Assembly (NCBI GenBank): GCA_024234325.1
Contig: JACKOJ010000010.1
Coordinates: 18,399-82,398, forward strand
Direction of reading: 5' to 3'
Length of the DNA: 64,000 nt
Source: Pseudomonadales bacterium
Lineage (GTDB): Bacteria > Pseudomonadota > Gammaproteobacteria > Pseudomonadales > Pseudohongiellaceae
A model generated the notes under the pieces. It ran no database searches. It worked only from the letters and a program-made list of their open reading frames with translations, and was not told the origin of the DNA. Positions 33,600 through 42,626 of the stretch are shown in pieces (positions within the stretch are counted from its first letter, which is position 1; each line of letters opens with the position of its first letter). The position numbers were made by a program, and so were the translations under genes.

Positions 33600-35276
33600 A
33601 TGAGGACCGTGCCAGTGGATGCAATCAATGCCCTGTTAGTTCAAATGGATGGAATGCTGGCGGGTTCCGCCTGGTTTCCCTACCTGCTGCTGTTCACCGG
33701 CCTGTTCTTTACGCTGTACCTGAAGTTCCCCCAGATTCGTTTCTTCCGCCATGCCCTGAAGGTGGTCAGCGGCAAGCTGGACCGCGAGGGCGCGCCTGGT
33801 GACACGAGTCACTTTCAGGCTCTGTCCACCGCCCTGGCGGGCACCATTGGCACCGGCAATATCGGCGGGGTGGCCTTTGCCCTGTTTCTTGGGGGGCCGG
33901 CTGCGCTGTTCTGGATGTGGACGACGGCCTTCCTGGGCATGACGACCAAGTTCGTGGAAGTGACCCTGTCGCACAAGTACCGGGTGAAGACAGAGGACGG
34001 CTCCATGGCGGGTGGCCCCATGTATTACATGGAAAATGCGCTGAAGTCGCGCCCCCTGGCGATCCTGTTTTCCGTGGCGGCGGTACTCACCTGTTTCGGC
34101 ATCGGCAATTTTCCGCAGATCAACAGTATTGCCGCAGGGCTGCGGGACTCCTTCGGAATCAGTCCCATGGTGTCCGGTGCGGTGCTCACGGTGCTGCTCG
34201 GGTTGGTAGTGGTCGGCGGCATCAAGCGCATTGCCCAGGTAGCGTCGAAGCTGGTGCCGGCCATGTCGCTCATCTACGTGATTGGCGCTCTGGCCGTGAT
34301 CATTCCCAACATCGGCAATGTCGGCCCCTCTTTTGTGTCCATCTTCTCCGATGTGTTTACCGGTTCCGCAGCCACAGGCGGTTTCCTGGGAGCCACGATT
34401 GCCTATGCCTTCAATCGCGGCGTCAACCGCGGGCTGTTCTCCAATGAGGCAGGTCTGGGCTCGTCCTCCATTGCGCACTCTGCGGCGAGAACCGACGAGC
34501 CTGCCGACGAAGGCATGGTGTCGCTGCTGGAGCCGTTTATCGACACCATCGTGATCTGCACTCTAACCGGTCTGGTCATTCTGTCTTCCGGCGTGTGGAG
34601 CCAGAAACATGAGAATGTCTTTGCGCGGGCGGATACGGCGATTGTCGCGGGGGTGTATGACGACAGCGATGCGGCGGACCGGGAGGCGCTGTTTCATTAT
34701 CTGAGCAATGGGGAAACCGCTGTGCGTGCCTATACGGGAGACATGGAACTGGCGGCGGGGCGTATTCTGAATACCGAAGATTTCACGCTGCTGCATGCCC
34801 GCTCGGTGGCGGAAGACATGCGCTTCAGTGTTGGCGGCGAGCCTGCACAGGGGCGTTTCCATGTCACTGATGGTCGGCCGGATGACCTGAACCTGCAGAT
34901 CGTGGGGCGCTCCCTGATCCACTCGGTTCCGCTGACGGCCAAAGCCTTTACCCAGGGCATGCTCGGTGACGCCGGTCAGTACATTGTTTCGATAGGGCTG
35001 TTGCTGTTCGCGTTCTCCACCGCCATTGCCTGGTCCTACTACGGGGATCGCGCGATTATCTACCTGTTCGGGCATGCCGGGGTGCTGCCCTTCCGGCTGG
35101 TTTATATTGCCGGTTTCTTCCTGGCCGCCCAGGCCGATACCACCCTGATCTGGAATCTCTCGGCGGTGACGCTGTTCTTCATGGCCATGCCCAATCTGAT
35201 CGGCATCCTGCTGCTGCGCAAGGACATGAAGGCCACCACCGAGGATTACTGGAGTCGCGTCAAATCCCGCTCATGA
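33600..35276 (+). CDS. AGCS-family sodium:alanine symporter with extra domain
   Basis: A 558-residue amino-acid:cation symporter (alanine or glycine carrier type). Family marks include ALAGTIGTGNIGGVAFAL, GGPMYYME, ANRGVNRGLFSNEAGLGSS-like FNRGVNRGLFSNEAGLGSSSIAHSA, and FAFSTAIAWSYYGDRA. The family is usually 440-480 residues. The excess is a hydrophilic stretch of about 85-90 residues (roughly 345-435) between two late helices, a probable extramembrane domain. A GTG at 33615 may be the real start because AGGA lies ten bases before it. It ends overlapping the convergent SSS gene by six bases. Confidence 0.88.
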   Translation: MRTVPVDAINALLVQMDGMLAGSAWFPYLLLFTGLFFTLYLKFPQIRFFRHALKVVSGKLDREGAPGDTSHFQALSTALAGTIGTGNIGGVAFALFLGGPAALFWMWTTAFLGMTTKFVEVTLSHKYRVKTEDGSMAGGPMYYMENALKSRPLAILFSVAAVLTCFGIGNFPQINSIAAGLRDSFGISPMVSGAVLTVLLGLVVVGGIKRIAQVASKLVPAMSLIYVIGALAVIIPNIGNVGPSFVSIFSDVFTGSAATGGFLGATIAYAFNRGVNRGLFSNEAGLGSSSIAHSAARTDEPADEGMVSLLEPFIDTIVICTLTGLVILSSGVWSQKHENVFARADTAIVAGVYDDSDAADREALFHYLSNGETAVRAYTGDMELAAGRILNTEDFTLLHARSVAEDMRFSVGGEPAQGRFHVTDGRPDDLNLQIVGRSLIHSVPLTAKAFTQGMLGDAGQYIVSIGLLLFAFSTAIAWSYYGDRAIIYLFGHAGVLPFRLVYIAGFFLAAQADTTLIWNLSAVTLFFMAMPNLIGILLLRKDMKATTEDYWSRVKSRS

Positions 35277-36962
35277 GCGGTGCAGATGCTCCCCCGGCAG
35301 GCGGATGTTGCGCACGATCATCTGTACGTCTTCCGGGGGTTCCGCCGTCAGTCGGCAGACAAGCAGCGCGACTGCCAGGTTGAGCAGTGTTCCCAGGGTA
35401 CCGATGCCCTCCGGTGATATACCGAACCACCAGTGTTCGGCATTGCTCATTGCCGGGTTCATGAACTTGAAGTAGATGATGTAGGCGGCGGTGAAGGTGA
35501 AGCCCGTCAGCATGCCAGCCACGGCGCCTTGCCGGTTCATGCGGCTATAGAAGATGCCGAGGACAATAGCCGGGAAGAAGGAGGCCGCCGCGAGACCGAA
35601 TGCAAAGGCCACTACCTCCGCCACGAAACCGGGCGGATTGATCCCAAAATACCCCGCAATCAACACGGCTACGAAGATCGCGATGCGGGCGTAGATCAGC
35701 TCCTGTTTCTCGGTGATATCCGGGGCAAGACAGCGTTTCAGCAGGTCGTGTGAAATAGAGGTCGATATGACCAGCAACAGACCCGCAGCAGTGGACAGGG
35801 CTGCCGCCAGCGCACCGGCTGCCACCAGTGCGACCACCCAACCGGGCAGGTTGGCGATTTCCGGGTTGGCCAGCACCATGATGTCACGGTTGACCGTCAG
35901 CTCATTGCGTTCCGGGTCGCCCACATACTGGATGCGGCCATCGCCATTCTTGTCATTGAAGGAGATCAGGCTGGTGCGTTCCCAGGTGGTGAACCAGGCC
36001 GGTACTGACGCGTATTCGGCGTTGTTCACGGTGTTCATCAGGTTGGTCTTGGAGAAGGCGGCAATAGCGGGCGCCGTGGTATACAGAATGGCGATGAAGA
36101 TCAGCGCAAAGCCGGCGGAGCGGCGTGCATCGCGGACGCTGGGAACTGTGAAGAAACGGATGATAACGTGGGGCAGCCCGGCGGTGCCGAACATCAGGGC
36201 CGCAGTGATGAAAAACACGTCCTGGGTGCTCTTCTGTCCGGAGGTGTAGGTGCCGAATCCCAGCTCCTGACTGATGCCGTCGAGACGGTCCAGCAGATAG
36301 CCGCCGCCGAATTCCGGCGTCAGTTCCGAACCAAAACCGAGCTGGGGAATCGGATTGCCGGTCATCATCAGGGAAATAAAGATAGCGGGCACCATATAGG
36401 CAAAGATGAGCACGCAGTACTGCGCCACCTGTGTGTAGGTGATGCCTTTCATGCCCCCCAATACCGCATAGAAGAAGACGATCGCCATGCCGATCACCAC
36501 GCCGGTTGTGATGTCCACTTCCAGGAAGCGGGAGAAGACGATTCCTGCCCCCTGCATCTGTCCGCAGACATAGACGAAGGACACGACGATCGCGCAGAAC
36601 ACGGCAGCAAGCCGTGCACTCTGGGAGTAGTAGCGGTCGCCGATGAACGCCGGCACTGTGAACTTGCCGAATTTGCGCAGATAGGGCGCCAGCAGCATCG
36701 CCAGCAGCACGTAGCCGCCGGTCCAGCCCATCAGGTAGTAGGTGCCGTCACGGCCAAGAAAGGAGATCAGGCCCGCCATGGAAATAAAGGAGGCGGCAGA
36801 CATCCAGTCGGCAGCGGTTGCCATGCCATTGGTCATGGGGTGTACGCCCCCACCGGCGACATAGAAATCGTGGGTCGAACCGGCTTTTGACCACACGGCA
36901 ATGGCAATGTACAGGCCGAAGGTGACGAAGATGAACAGGTAGGTCCAGATTTGCACACTCAT
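35271..36962 (-). CDS. Sodium:solute symporter (acetate/lactate type), large subunit
   Basis: A 563-residue SSS/SLC5 transporter with about 13 helices, related to cation:acetate symporters. It is paired with a DUF4212 small subunit whose stop overlaps its ATG by four bases, the hallmark of the two-component VC_2705-type symporters for short-chain acids. A hydrophilic loop holds DKNGDGRIQ (Asp337 onward), an EF-hand-like calcium-binding sequence. Acetate or lactate uptake is likely, fitting the acs gene in the window. It is divergent from a LysR regulator. The exact substrate is inferred. Confidence 0.88.
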   Translation of the reverse strand: MSVQIWTYLFIFVTFGLYIAIAVWSKAGSTHDFYVAGGGVHPMTNGMATAADWMSAASFISMAGLISFLGRDGTYYLMGWTGGYVLLAMLLAPYLRKFGKFTVPAFIGDRYYSQSARLAAVFCAIVVSFVYVCGQMQGAGIVFSRFLEVDITTGVVIGMAIVFFYAVLGGMKGITYTQVAQYCVLIFAYMVPAIFISLMMTGNPIPQLGFGSELTPEFGGGYLLDRLDGISQELGFGTYTSGQKSTQDVFFITAALMFGTAGLPHVIIRFFTVPSVRDARRSAGFALIFIAILYTTAPAIAAFSKTNLMNTVNNAEYASVPAWFTTWERTSLISFNDKNGDGRIQYVGDPERNELTVNRDIMVLANPEIANLPGWVVALVAAGALAAALSTAAGLLLVISTSISHDLLKRCLAPDITEKQELIYARIAIFVAVLIAGYFGINPPGFVAEVVAFAFGLAAASFFPAIVLGIFYSRMNRQGAVAGMLTGFTFTAAYIIYFKFMNPAMSNAEHWWFGISPEGIGTLGTLLNLAVALLVCRLTAEPPEDVQMIVRNIRLPGEHLHRS

Positions 36963-37282
36963 GCCTTGTCCTCCTGCGCCTGGGTGTCGGATTCGCCGCC
37001 CTGTTGCAGGGAGGACTGATGGTCAAGATCGAACTTGCGATCGAGCTTGTCCATCTGACGGATGTAGACGTAGATCAGGACAATAAAACCATAGATCGAC
37101 CCTTGCTGTGCCATCCAGAATCCCAGCTTGAAGCCTCCGATGCGAAACTGATCGAGGAAATCCGCCAGCAGAATGCCGCAGACGAAAGAAATGAAAAACC
37201 ACACGGACAGGAGTGTCAGCACGATTCTGACGTTGGCACGCCAGTAGGCGTGGGCATTGTTGTCAGACTTCTTGTCAGACAT
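36959..37282 (-). CDS. DUF4212 small subunit of the SSS symporter
   Basis: A 107-residue membrane protein with two helices (VLTLLSVWFFISFVCGILLADFL and GFWMAQQGSIYGFIVLIYVYI) and a charged C-terminal tail (LDRKFDLDHQ). This is the DUF4212 small subunit that always precedes SSS symporters of this type. It is coupled to the large subunit by a four-base overlap. The 254-base divergent gap to the LysR gene should hold the promoter. Confidence 0.92.
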   Translation of the reverse strand: MSDKKSDNNAHAYWRANVRIVLTLLSVWFFISFVCGILLADFLDQFRIGGFKLGFWMAQQGSIYGFIVLIYVYIRQMDKLDRKFDLDHQSSLQQGGESDTQAQEDKA

Positions 37283-37536
37283 AGGGCGCCTCTCTTCTTT
37301 TTAGTATGTAATGCATTGATTATTATCGTTATTTTCAAGCAAGTCGCGCGTTGTGCGCTGATGTTAGCACTAAAATCTGAGCAGGTACACGCTGACGCAG
37401 AGTGTGAGAATCGCTTTTTCCGCTTGTCCCTTCCTGCCGTGCACTGGTCATGTCATGGCTTGATTCCGCTGCTTGATATCGTACTATTCATGACGTTAAT
37501 AAGACTAAGCTCAGCTATTAAAAAGGCCCAGACGCC

Positions 37537-38427
37537 ATGAGCGCCAAACGCTGTGACCTCAACCTCTTTCTGGTGTTTGACACCATCTACACCGAGCGCA
37601 ATCTGACCCAGGCTGCCAGGACGCTGGACATCACCCAGCCAGCGGTCAGCAATGCGCTGGCCCGTCTGCGCAAGCTGTTTGACGACGAGTTGTTCATTCG
37701 TACCGCGCGCGGAATGCAACCGACGCCGGTGGCAGACAACGTGGCCCACAATGTGTCGGCGGCACTGGGACTGCTCAAGGGCAGCCTGCTGGAACGGCAG
37801 AACTTCGATCCCCTGCAGACGGAGCGGGTTTTCCAGTTCAGCATGAGTGACCTGGCCGAAGCCCTGGTGTTGCCCCGGTTGATGCCCCTGATCGAGTCGT
37901 CGGCGCCGCACCTGACGCTGCAGAGCTATTATGTGAAGCGGCAGGAGCTGGCGCGCAATCTGGCACGCGGAGAAGTGGATTTTGCGGTGGAGGTGCCTCT
38001 GGTGGACGATCCGCAACTGTGCCACCACTCACTCATCAGCGATGACTATGTCTGCGTCCTGCGTCACGGGCATCCGGCCCTGCAGGAAGCGTTTACGCTG
38101 GATGCCTTTCTGGCGCTGCAGCACGTGCATGTGTCCAGCCGTCGCAAGGGGATGGGGCAGGTGGATCTGGCGCTGCTGAAACTGGATGTTGAGCGTCGCA
38201 TACGGCTGCGCGTGCAGCATTACCGTGTTGCGGCCGCAATTGTGGGCTCGACGGATCTGGCACTGAGCATGCCGCGCTTTCTGGCGGAGAGGTATGATCT
38301 GGCGATTCTGCCGCTGCCCTTCCCGGTGCCGCAACTGAATTTCCATCTGTACTGGCACCGGCAGGCCGACAGTGACAGCGCGCATCGCTGGATGCGCGAA
38401 TCCCTGATCAGGCTTTTCGAGACCTGA
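37537..38427 (+). CDS. LysR-family transcriptional regulator
   Basis: A 296-residue LysR regulator. The winged helix-turn-helix lies at residues 8-66 (NLTQAARTLDITQPAVSNALARLRKLFDD) and the effector domain at 90-296. The N-terminal CDLNLFLVFDTIYTERNLTQAA resembles the NodD/NahR/LeuO side of the family. It is divergent from the DUF4212/SSS symporter operon, which is its likely target. The effector is unknown but could be the transported organic acid. Confidence 0.9.
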   Translation: MSAKRCDLNLFLVFDTIYTERNLTQAARTLDITQPAVSNALARLRKLFDDELFIRTARGMQPTPVADNVAHNVSAALGLLKGSLLERQNFDPLQTERVFQFSMSDLAEALVLPRLMPLIESSAPHLTLQSYYVKRQELARNLARGEVDFAVEVPLVDDPQLCHHSLISDDYVCVLRHGHPALQEAFTLDAFLALQHVHVSSRRKGMGQVDLALLKLDVERRIRLRVQHYRVAAAIVGSTDLALSMPRFLAERYDLAILPLPFPVPQLNFHLYWHRQADSDSAHRWMRESLIRLFET

Positions 38428-38443
38428 GCGGCACGGGCAGGGG

Positions 38444-38950
38444 CTACTCGATAAATTCCTTGATGTAATTCAACAGGCGCCGCCGGTGAACCCGGGCGCT
38501 GTCCTCGTTGTCCTTGCCGTGGTTGCGCAGAATCTGGCGAATTGCCTGACGCTCTGCAAGGGGCCAGGTGTCCACAAAAGCATTGATGTCATCTTCCGAG
38601 CCACCCAGCAGACGCTCTGCCCATTGTTCGATCAGTTGTGCCCGACGCACTTCGGCGCGATCCGGGGTCCGCATCCGGTCGAGTTCCTGCTGGATGGCCT
38701 CGTGATCGGCATCCCGCATCAGGCGTCCGATAAACTGCAACTGGCGGCGTTTGGCCTCGTGCTTGTTTGGCAGGCGGTTGAACTCCGCAATGCCGGCACG
38801 CAGCTCGGCGCTCAGGGGCAGTTTGTCGAGTTGTTTCTTGCTCAGGGTGGTCAGTTCCTCCCCCAGTTTCTGCACGCCGATCATGTCGCGCTTGCGCTGG
38901 GATTTGCTGGGAGGCAGTTGTGACCAGTCAAAGTTGTCTTGTTCTGTCAT
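38444..38950 (-). CDS. darP: Ribosome biogenesis factor DarP/YjgA
   Basis: A 168-residue DUF615 protein that associates with maturing 50S subunits. Family marks are PPSKSQRKRDMIGVQKLGEEL near the N-terminus and KHEAKRRQLQFIGRLMRD in the middle; the fold is all helical and rich in charged residues. It lies 48 bases after ptsO on the same strand and is convergent with the LysR gene 16 bases away. Confidence 0.94.
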   Translation of the reverse strand: MTEQDNFDWSQLPPSKSQRKRDMIGVQKLGEELTTLSKKQLDKLPLSAELRAGIAEFNRLPNKHEAKRRQLQFIGRLMRDADHEAIQQELDRMRTPDRAEVRRAQLIEQWAERLLGGSEDDINAFVDTWPLAERQAIRQILRNHGKDNEDSARVHRRRLLNYIKEFIE

Positions 38951-38998
38951 TTCAGTCTCGAATAGCGGGCGGGTCTGTCTGTGAAGTGACCGCCGGTG

Positions 38999-39265
38999 TC
39001 ACTCGCTCTCATCGAAGCGGTTGTTGACCAGTTCGGTAATGGCGGCCAGGGCATCGGCCTCGTCCGGGCCGTCGATCAGGACGTTGAGCACAGTGCCCTT
39101 GCTGGCGGCGAGCATCATCAGCGAGAGAATGCTTTTGCCATCAACCATTTTGTCCTGCCCGACCTTGATCTGGCTGTTGAACGCGGAGCTGACCGATACC
39201 ATGCGCGCCGCAGCGCGGGCATGCAGGCCAGCCTTGTTGCAGATGGTGACAGTGGATTTGATCAT
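38999..39265 (-). CDS. ptsO: Phosphocarrier NPr (nitrogen PTS HPr)
   Basis: An 88-residue HPr-fold protein with the active His15 in NKAGLHARAAARMV and the serine-loop region GKSILSLMMLAA. It is the middle carrier of the PTS-Ntr phosphorelay (PtsP to NPr to EIIA-Ntr). It lies five bases after rapZ. It is assigned to PtsO rather than sugar HPr from the rpoN-ptsN-rapZ-ptsO gene order. Confidence 0.94.
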   Translation of the reverse strand: MIKSTVTICNKAGLHARAAARMVSVSSAFNSQIKVGQDKMVDGKSILSLMMLAASKGTVLNVLIDGPDEADALAAITELVNNRFDESE

Positions 39266-39270
39266 CGTTC

Positions 39271-40140
39271 TTATGTGTTTTCCCTACGTAGTAACTCTCG
39301 GTGCATCACCTGAACATTGCTCAGCTTGCCGGCAAAATGCCGACGCAGACGCTCGCTGAGATAGACGGAGCGGTGCTGTCCGCCGGTGCAGCCAATGGCA
39401 ACAGTCATGTAGCTGCGGTTGTTTTCCTCGAAGCGGGGCAGCCATTTGTCCAGATACTGGCACAGGTCTGCGTACATATCTTCCATGGCCGGCTGGGCCT
39501 GCAGCCATTGCTTTACCTTGTCGTCCTGGCCGGTCAGCGGGCGCAGCTCCTCTTCCCAGTACGGGTTCGGCAGACAGCGCACATCGAAAACCACGTCGGC
39601 ATCGATCGGTACCCCATACTTGTAGCCGAAGGACTCGAATATCAGGGCCAGGCCGCTGTCCTCACGCTCCACCACCCGCGTGCGGATCATTTCGCGTAAC
39701 TGGTGCAGCGACATATTGCTGGTGTCGATGGAGAGGCTGGCGAGCAGGGCGATCTGCTCCAGCAGCGTGGTTTCCATATTGATCGCCTGCCGCAGGCCGA
39801 TCTTGTCCGTCGTCAGTGGATGCTTGCGTCGGCTCTCGCTGAAGCGCTTGATCAGCGTCGGGCTGCTGGCATCGAGAAAAATCACCTCGGTGCGCAGTGA
39901 GCTTCGGCGCAACTGCTCGATGATCATCGGCACCTGCTCCAGATCCGAAGGGATGTTGCGGGCATCGATACTGACGGCAACCTGGGGGGCATCCCCGACC
40001 TGTTCACTGACGCGCTGTGCGAGTGCAGGCAGCAGGCTGGCGGGGAGATTGTCGATGCAATAGAAACCGTGATCCTCAAGCATGTTGAGGGCGGTACTCT
40101 TTCCGGAGCCTGAGCGGCCGCTGATGATCAGGAGTTTCAC
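39271..40140 (-). CDS. rapZ: RNase adapter RapZ
   Basis: A 289-residue nucleotide-binding adapter that in enterics directs RNase E to the small RNA GlmZ and tunes glucosamine-6-phosphate synthesis. Walker A is GRSGSGKS near residue 8; DVRCLPNPYW and GCTGGQHRSVYLSERL mark the conserved C-terminal domain. It belongs to the rpoN-ptsN-rapZ-ptsO cluster with 107 bases after ptsN. Whether GlmZ exists in this organism is not known. Confidence 0.96.
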   Translation of the reverse strand: MKLLIISGRSGSGKSTALNMLEDHGFYCIDNLPASLLPALAQRVSEQVGDAPQVAVSIDARNIPSDLEQVPMIIEQLRRSSLRTEVIFLDASSPTLIKRFSESRRKHPLTTDKIGLRQAINMETTLLEQIALLASLSIDTSNMSLHQLREMIRTRVVEREDSGLALIFESFGYKYGVPIDADVVFDVRCLPNPYWEEELRPLTGQDDKVKQWLQAQPAMEDMYADLCQYLDKWLPRFEENNRSYMTVAIGCTGGQHRSVYLSERLRRHFAGKLSNVQVMHRELLRRENT

Positions 40141-40247
40141 TTGCTTGTTTCGCCCGCGGGTCTGTTGCCTGTTCAGGGTTCTTATGGGGCCCTGCGCTGC
40201 ACAAAATCCGTACTACACTAACAGCTTTGCTGCACAGTGAATAGCGC

Positions 40248-40697
40248 TCAGGACCGGGTGGCAATCTCGTACAGGGCCTCGGCGCTCTGGGCCTGGCGCA
40301 GCTCGTTGCAGAAGCTCTCCTGATGGAACAGGGTCGCCAGTGCACCGAGCACCTTGAGGTGTTCCTCGGTCTCCTGCGACGGCACGATCAGCACAAAGAG
40401 CAGGTCCACGGAGCGGGAGTCGATGGCGTCGAAGTCGATGCCTTCCTCCAGAGTCACCAATGCCCCCGTAATGTGTTCGCAATCGGCAACCCGACAGTGG
40501 GGGATGGCAATGCCGTTCCCGATGCCGGTGCTGCCAAGCTGTTCGCGGGCAAGCAGGGCGCTGTAGATGTGGTCTGCCGAGAGTGACTGGGTCTGGGTTG
40601 AGATCAGTTCGCTGATGGTGGTCAGAAAACGTTTCTTACTGACGCCCGGCAGCTTACAGAAACAGCGCTCCGGAGTCAGAATGGTGTTGAGTTGCAT
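40248..40697 (-). CDS. ptsN: PTS-Ntr EIIA component (PtsN)
   Basis: A 149-residue EIIA-Ntr protein with the phospho-acceptor histidine in NGIAIPHCRV (His67). In proteobacteria it regulates K+ uptake and links nitrogen and carbon status. The start at 40697 gives MQLNTILTPERCFCKLPGVSKK, the normal N-terminus; no good ribosome site precedes it. Only 109 bases separate it from rpoN, so the hpf gene that normally lies between them is absent. Confidence 0.95.
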   Translation of the reverse strand: MQLNTILTPERCFCKLPGVSKKRFLTTISELISTQTQSLSADHIYSALLAREQLGSTGIGNGIAIPHCRVADCEHITGALVTLEEGIDFDAIDSRSVDLLFVLIVPSQETEEHLKVLGALATLFHQESFCNELRQAQSAEALYEIATRS

Positions 40698-40806
40698 GTT
40701 GTGCGGGTCTCGTGGGTCGGGAGTTCGCGCAGATTTTAGCACTGCTGCCACGCGGATTTGAGTGTTTTTTCTACCATTTGGTCACAGTCTGTGCGTGCTG
40801 TGAGCC

Positions 40807-42360
40807 CTACACCAGCTTCTTGCGTTCGTTGGAAGGAGGAATGGACAGGGATTCGCGGTACTTGGCGATGGTGCGCCGTGCCACGTTGATGCCCTGATCC
40901 TCAAGCAGTTTGGTGATCTTGCTGTCGCTCAGGGGCTTGCGCGCATTCTCTGCGGCCACCAGTTTCTTGATCAGTGCCCGAATCGCCGTGGAGGAGCATT
41001 CGCCGCCGCCCGCCGTGCTGACATGGCTGGAGAAGAAATACTTGAGCTCGAAGATGCCCTTGGGCGTGTGCATGTATTTCTGTGTGGTGACGCGTGAGAT
41101 GGTGGATTCGTGCATGCTCACCGCTTCGGCGATGTCGTGCAGCACCAGCGGTTTCATGGCCTCTTCCCCGTATTCGAAGAAGCCCTTCTGGTGCTCGACG
41201 ATGCGGGTGGCGACCTTCATCAGGGTTTCGTTACGGCTCTGCAGGCTCTTGATGAACCAGCGCGCTTCCTGCAGGTTGTCACGCAGGTAGTTGTTGTCGG
41301 CGCTGTTGTCGGCGCGCCGCACCAGCGAAGCGTAGTCAGGGTTGATGCGAATCTTCGGGGCAGTTTCCGGGTTCAGTTCCACCCGCCAGCGGCCGCTATC
41401 GCTGTCCTTGGTGACAATGACATCGGGCACGATGTAGGTGGTGGACGGCGGTGCGATATCGGCACCGGGCCGGGGGTTGAGATGCTCGATCACGCTGATG
41501 GCGTCGCGCAGCTCGGGTTCCTTGAGTCGCGTCAGACGCATCAGTTGTGCGTAGTCGCGGTTGCCCAGCAGTTGCAGGTGATCCTTGACGATCAGCTTGG
41601 CATGTCTGACCGCTGTGGTCAGCTCATCGCCCTCGAACTGCTGCAACTGGATCATCAGGCATTCGGAAAGATCGCGGTAGCCAACGCCGACCGGGTCGAA
41701 CTGCTGAATGCGGTGCAGCACCGCCAGCACTTCCTCGGGTTCGATGTCCAGGGAACGCATCAGGCTGGCGTGAATGACGTCGATGCTCAGGGTCAGCATG
41801 CCATTGGCATCGATCGCGTCGATGATGGCCATGGCAATCAGGCGGTCCGCGTCCGACATGGGGGTCAGATTCAACTGCCATGTCAGATGGTCCTGCAGGG
41901 TCTCCGTGACGCTGTTGCGCGACTCGAAGTCCATGCCTTCGCCGTCAGCCCCGCTGGAGCCACCGCCCGTGGTGTAGATGCTCTGGTATACATCATCCCA
42001 ACTGCTGTCCACCGACAGCTCCTGGGGAATACTGTCTTCCCAGCGGTTGTCATCTCCCCCGGTCGCGCTGCCGTAATCGTTCTCGCCCATGTCGTCGTTG
42101 CTGGACAGCGAATGTTCGGGGCGGTAGTCATCCGGGGTGCTGGCGGTCTGGGGCTGGCTGTCGCCTTCCCCGTCACCGTCGTCCGAGGGGCGGTAGTCGT
42201 CCATGCTCTCGTCGATTTCGAGCATGGGATTGGACTCAAGTGCCTGGTGAATTTCCTGCTGCAGGTCCAGCGTGGAGAGCTGGAGAAGACGAATGGCTTG
42301 CTGCAGCTGTGGCGTCATGGTCAATTGCTGACCTAGCTTGAGCTGTAGCGATAATTTCAT
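40807..42360 (-). CDS. rpoN: RNA polymerase sigma54 factor
   Basis: A 517-residue RpoN. Region I (MKLSLQLKLGQQLTMTPQLQQAIRLLQLS) starts at the ATG at 42360; an acidic, low-complexity region II follows; the C-terminus has the RpoN box ARRTIAKYRE. It binds -24/-12 promoters and needs AAA+ activators. Two such activators (FisR-like, CbrB) and two matching promoters lie in this window. It follows lptB by 266 bases, longer than usual, with a hairpin between. Confidence 0.97.
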   Translation of the reverse strand: MKLSLQLKLGQQLTMTPQLQQAIRLLQLSTLDLQQEIHQALESNPMLEIDESMDDYRPSDDGDGEGDSQPQTASTPDDYRPEHSLSSNDDMGENDYGSATGGDDNRWEDSIPQELSVDSSWDDVYQSIYTTGGGSSGADGEGMDFESRNSVTETLQDHLTWQLNLTPMSDADRLIAMAIIDAIDANGMLTLSIDVIHASLMRSLDIEPEEVLAVLHRIQQFDPVGVGYRDLSECLMIQLQQFEGDELTTAVRHAKLIVKDHLQLLGNRDYAQLMRLTRLKEPELRDAISVIEHLNPRPGADIAPPSTTYIVPDVIVTKDSDSGRWRVELNPETAPKIRINPDYASLVRRADNSADNNYLRDNLQEARWFIKSLQSRNETLMKVATRIVEHQKGFFEYGEEAMKPLVLHDIAEAVSMHESTISRVTTQKYMHTPKGIFELKYFFSSHVSTAGGGECSSTAIRALIKKLVAAENARKPLSDSKITKLLEDQGINVARRTIAKYRESLSIPPSNERKKLV

Positions 42361-42572
42361 ATTCTTGCGGTCGTCATCTGCTGTGATACATCCGGTTGAT
42401 TCACTCGGGAGACGCACTGGCAGGGACTGCTTCGTGGCGCTCGCCTGGCTGCCCCGGGCGCTTGCCGACAGCCATACAGCAAGTATCGTGCCGTAAGTCG
42501 CTAGCAAATTTCAAGCCCAATCTGAACTCTCTGAGCAAACTTTGATCAAGGCACGTTTTTTGAGCGTAAGAA

Positions 42573-42599
42573 TGGTGTTCAGAAAAGCGCTGAACACCA
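42573..42599 (-). terminator. Hairpin between lptB and rpoN, possible attenuator
   Basis: A perfect 10-bp stem (TGGTGTTCAG with CTGAACACCA) around a 7-base loop lies 28 bases past the lptB stop. On the minus strand it is followed by TTCTTACG rather than a clean T-run, so it may be a weak terminator that separates lpt from rpoN expression. Confidence 0.5.
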
Positions 42600-42626
42600 G
42601 GAGTTACGGGGGTTCTGGGCGGATTG

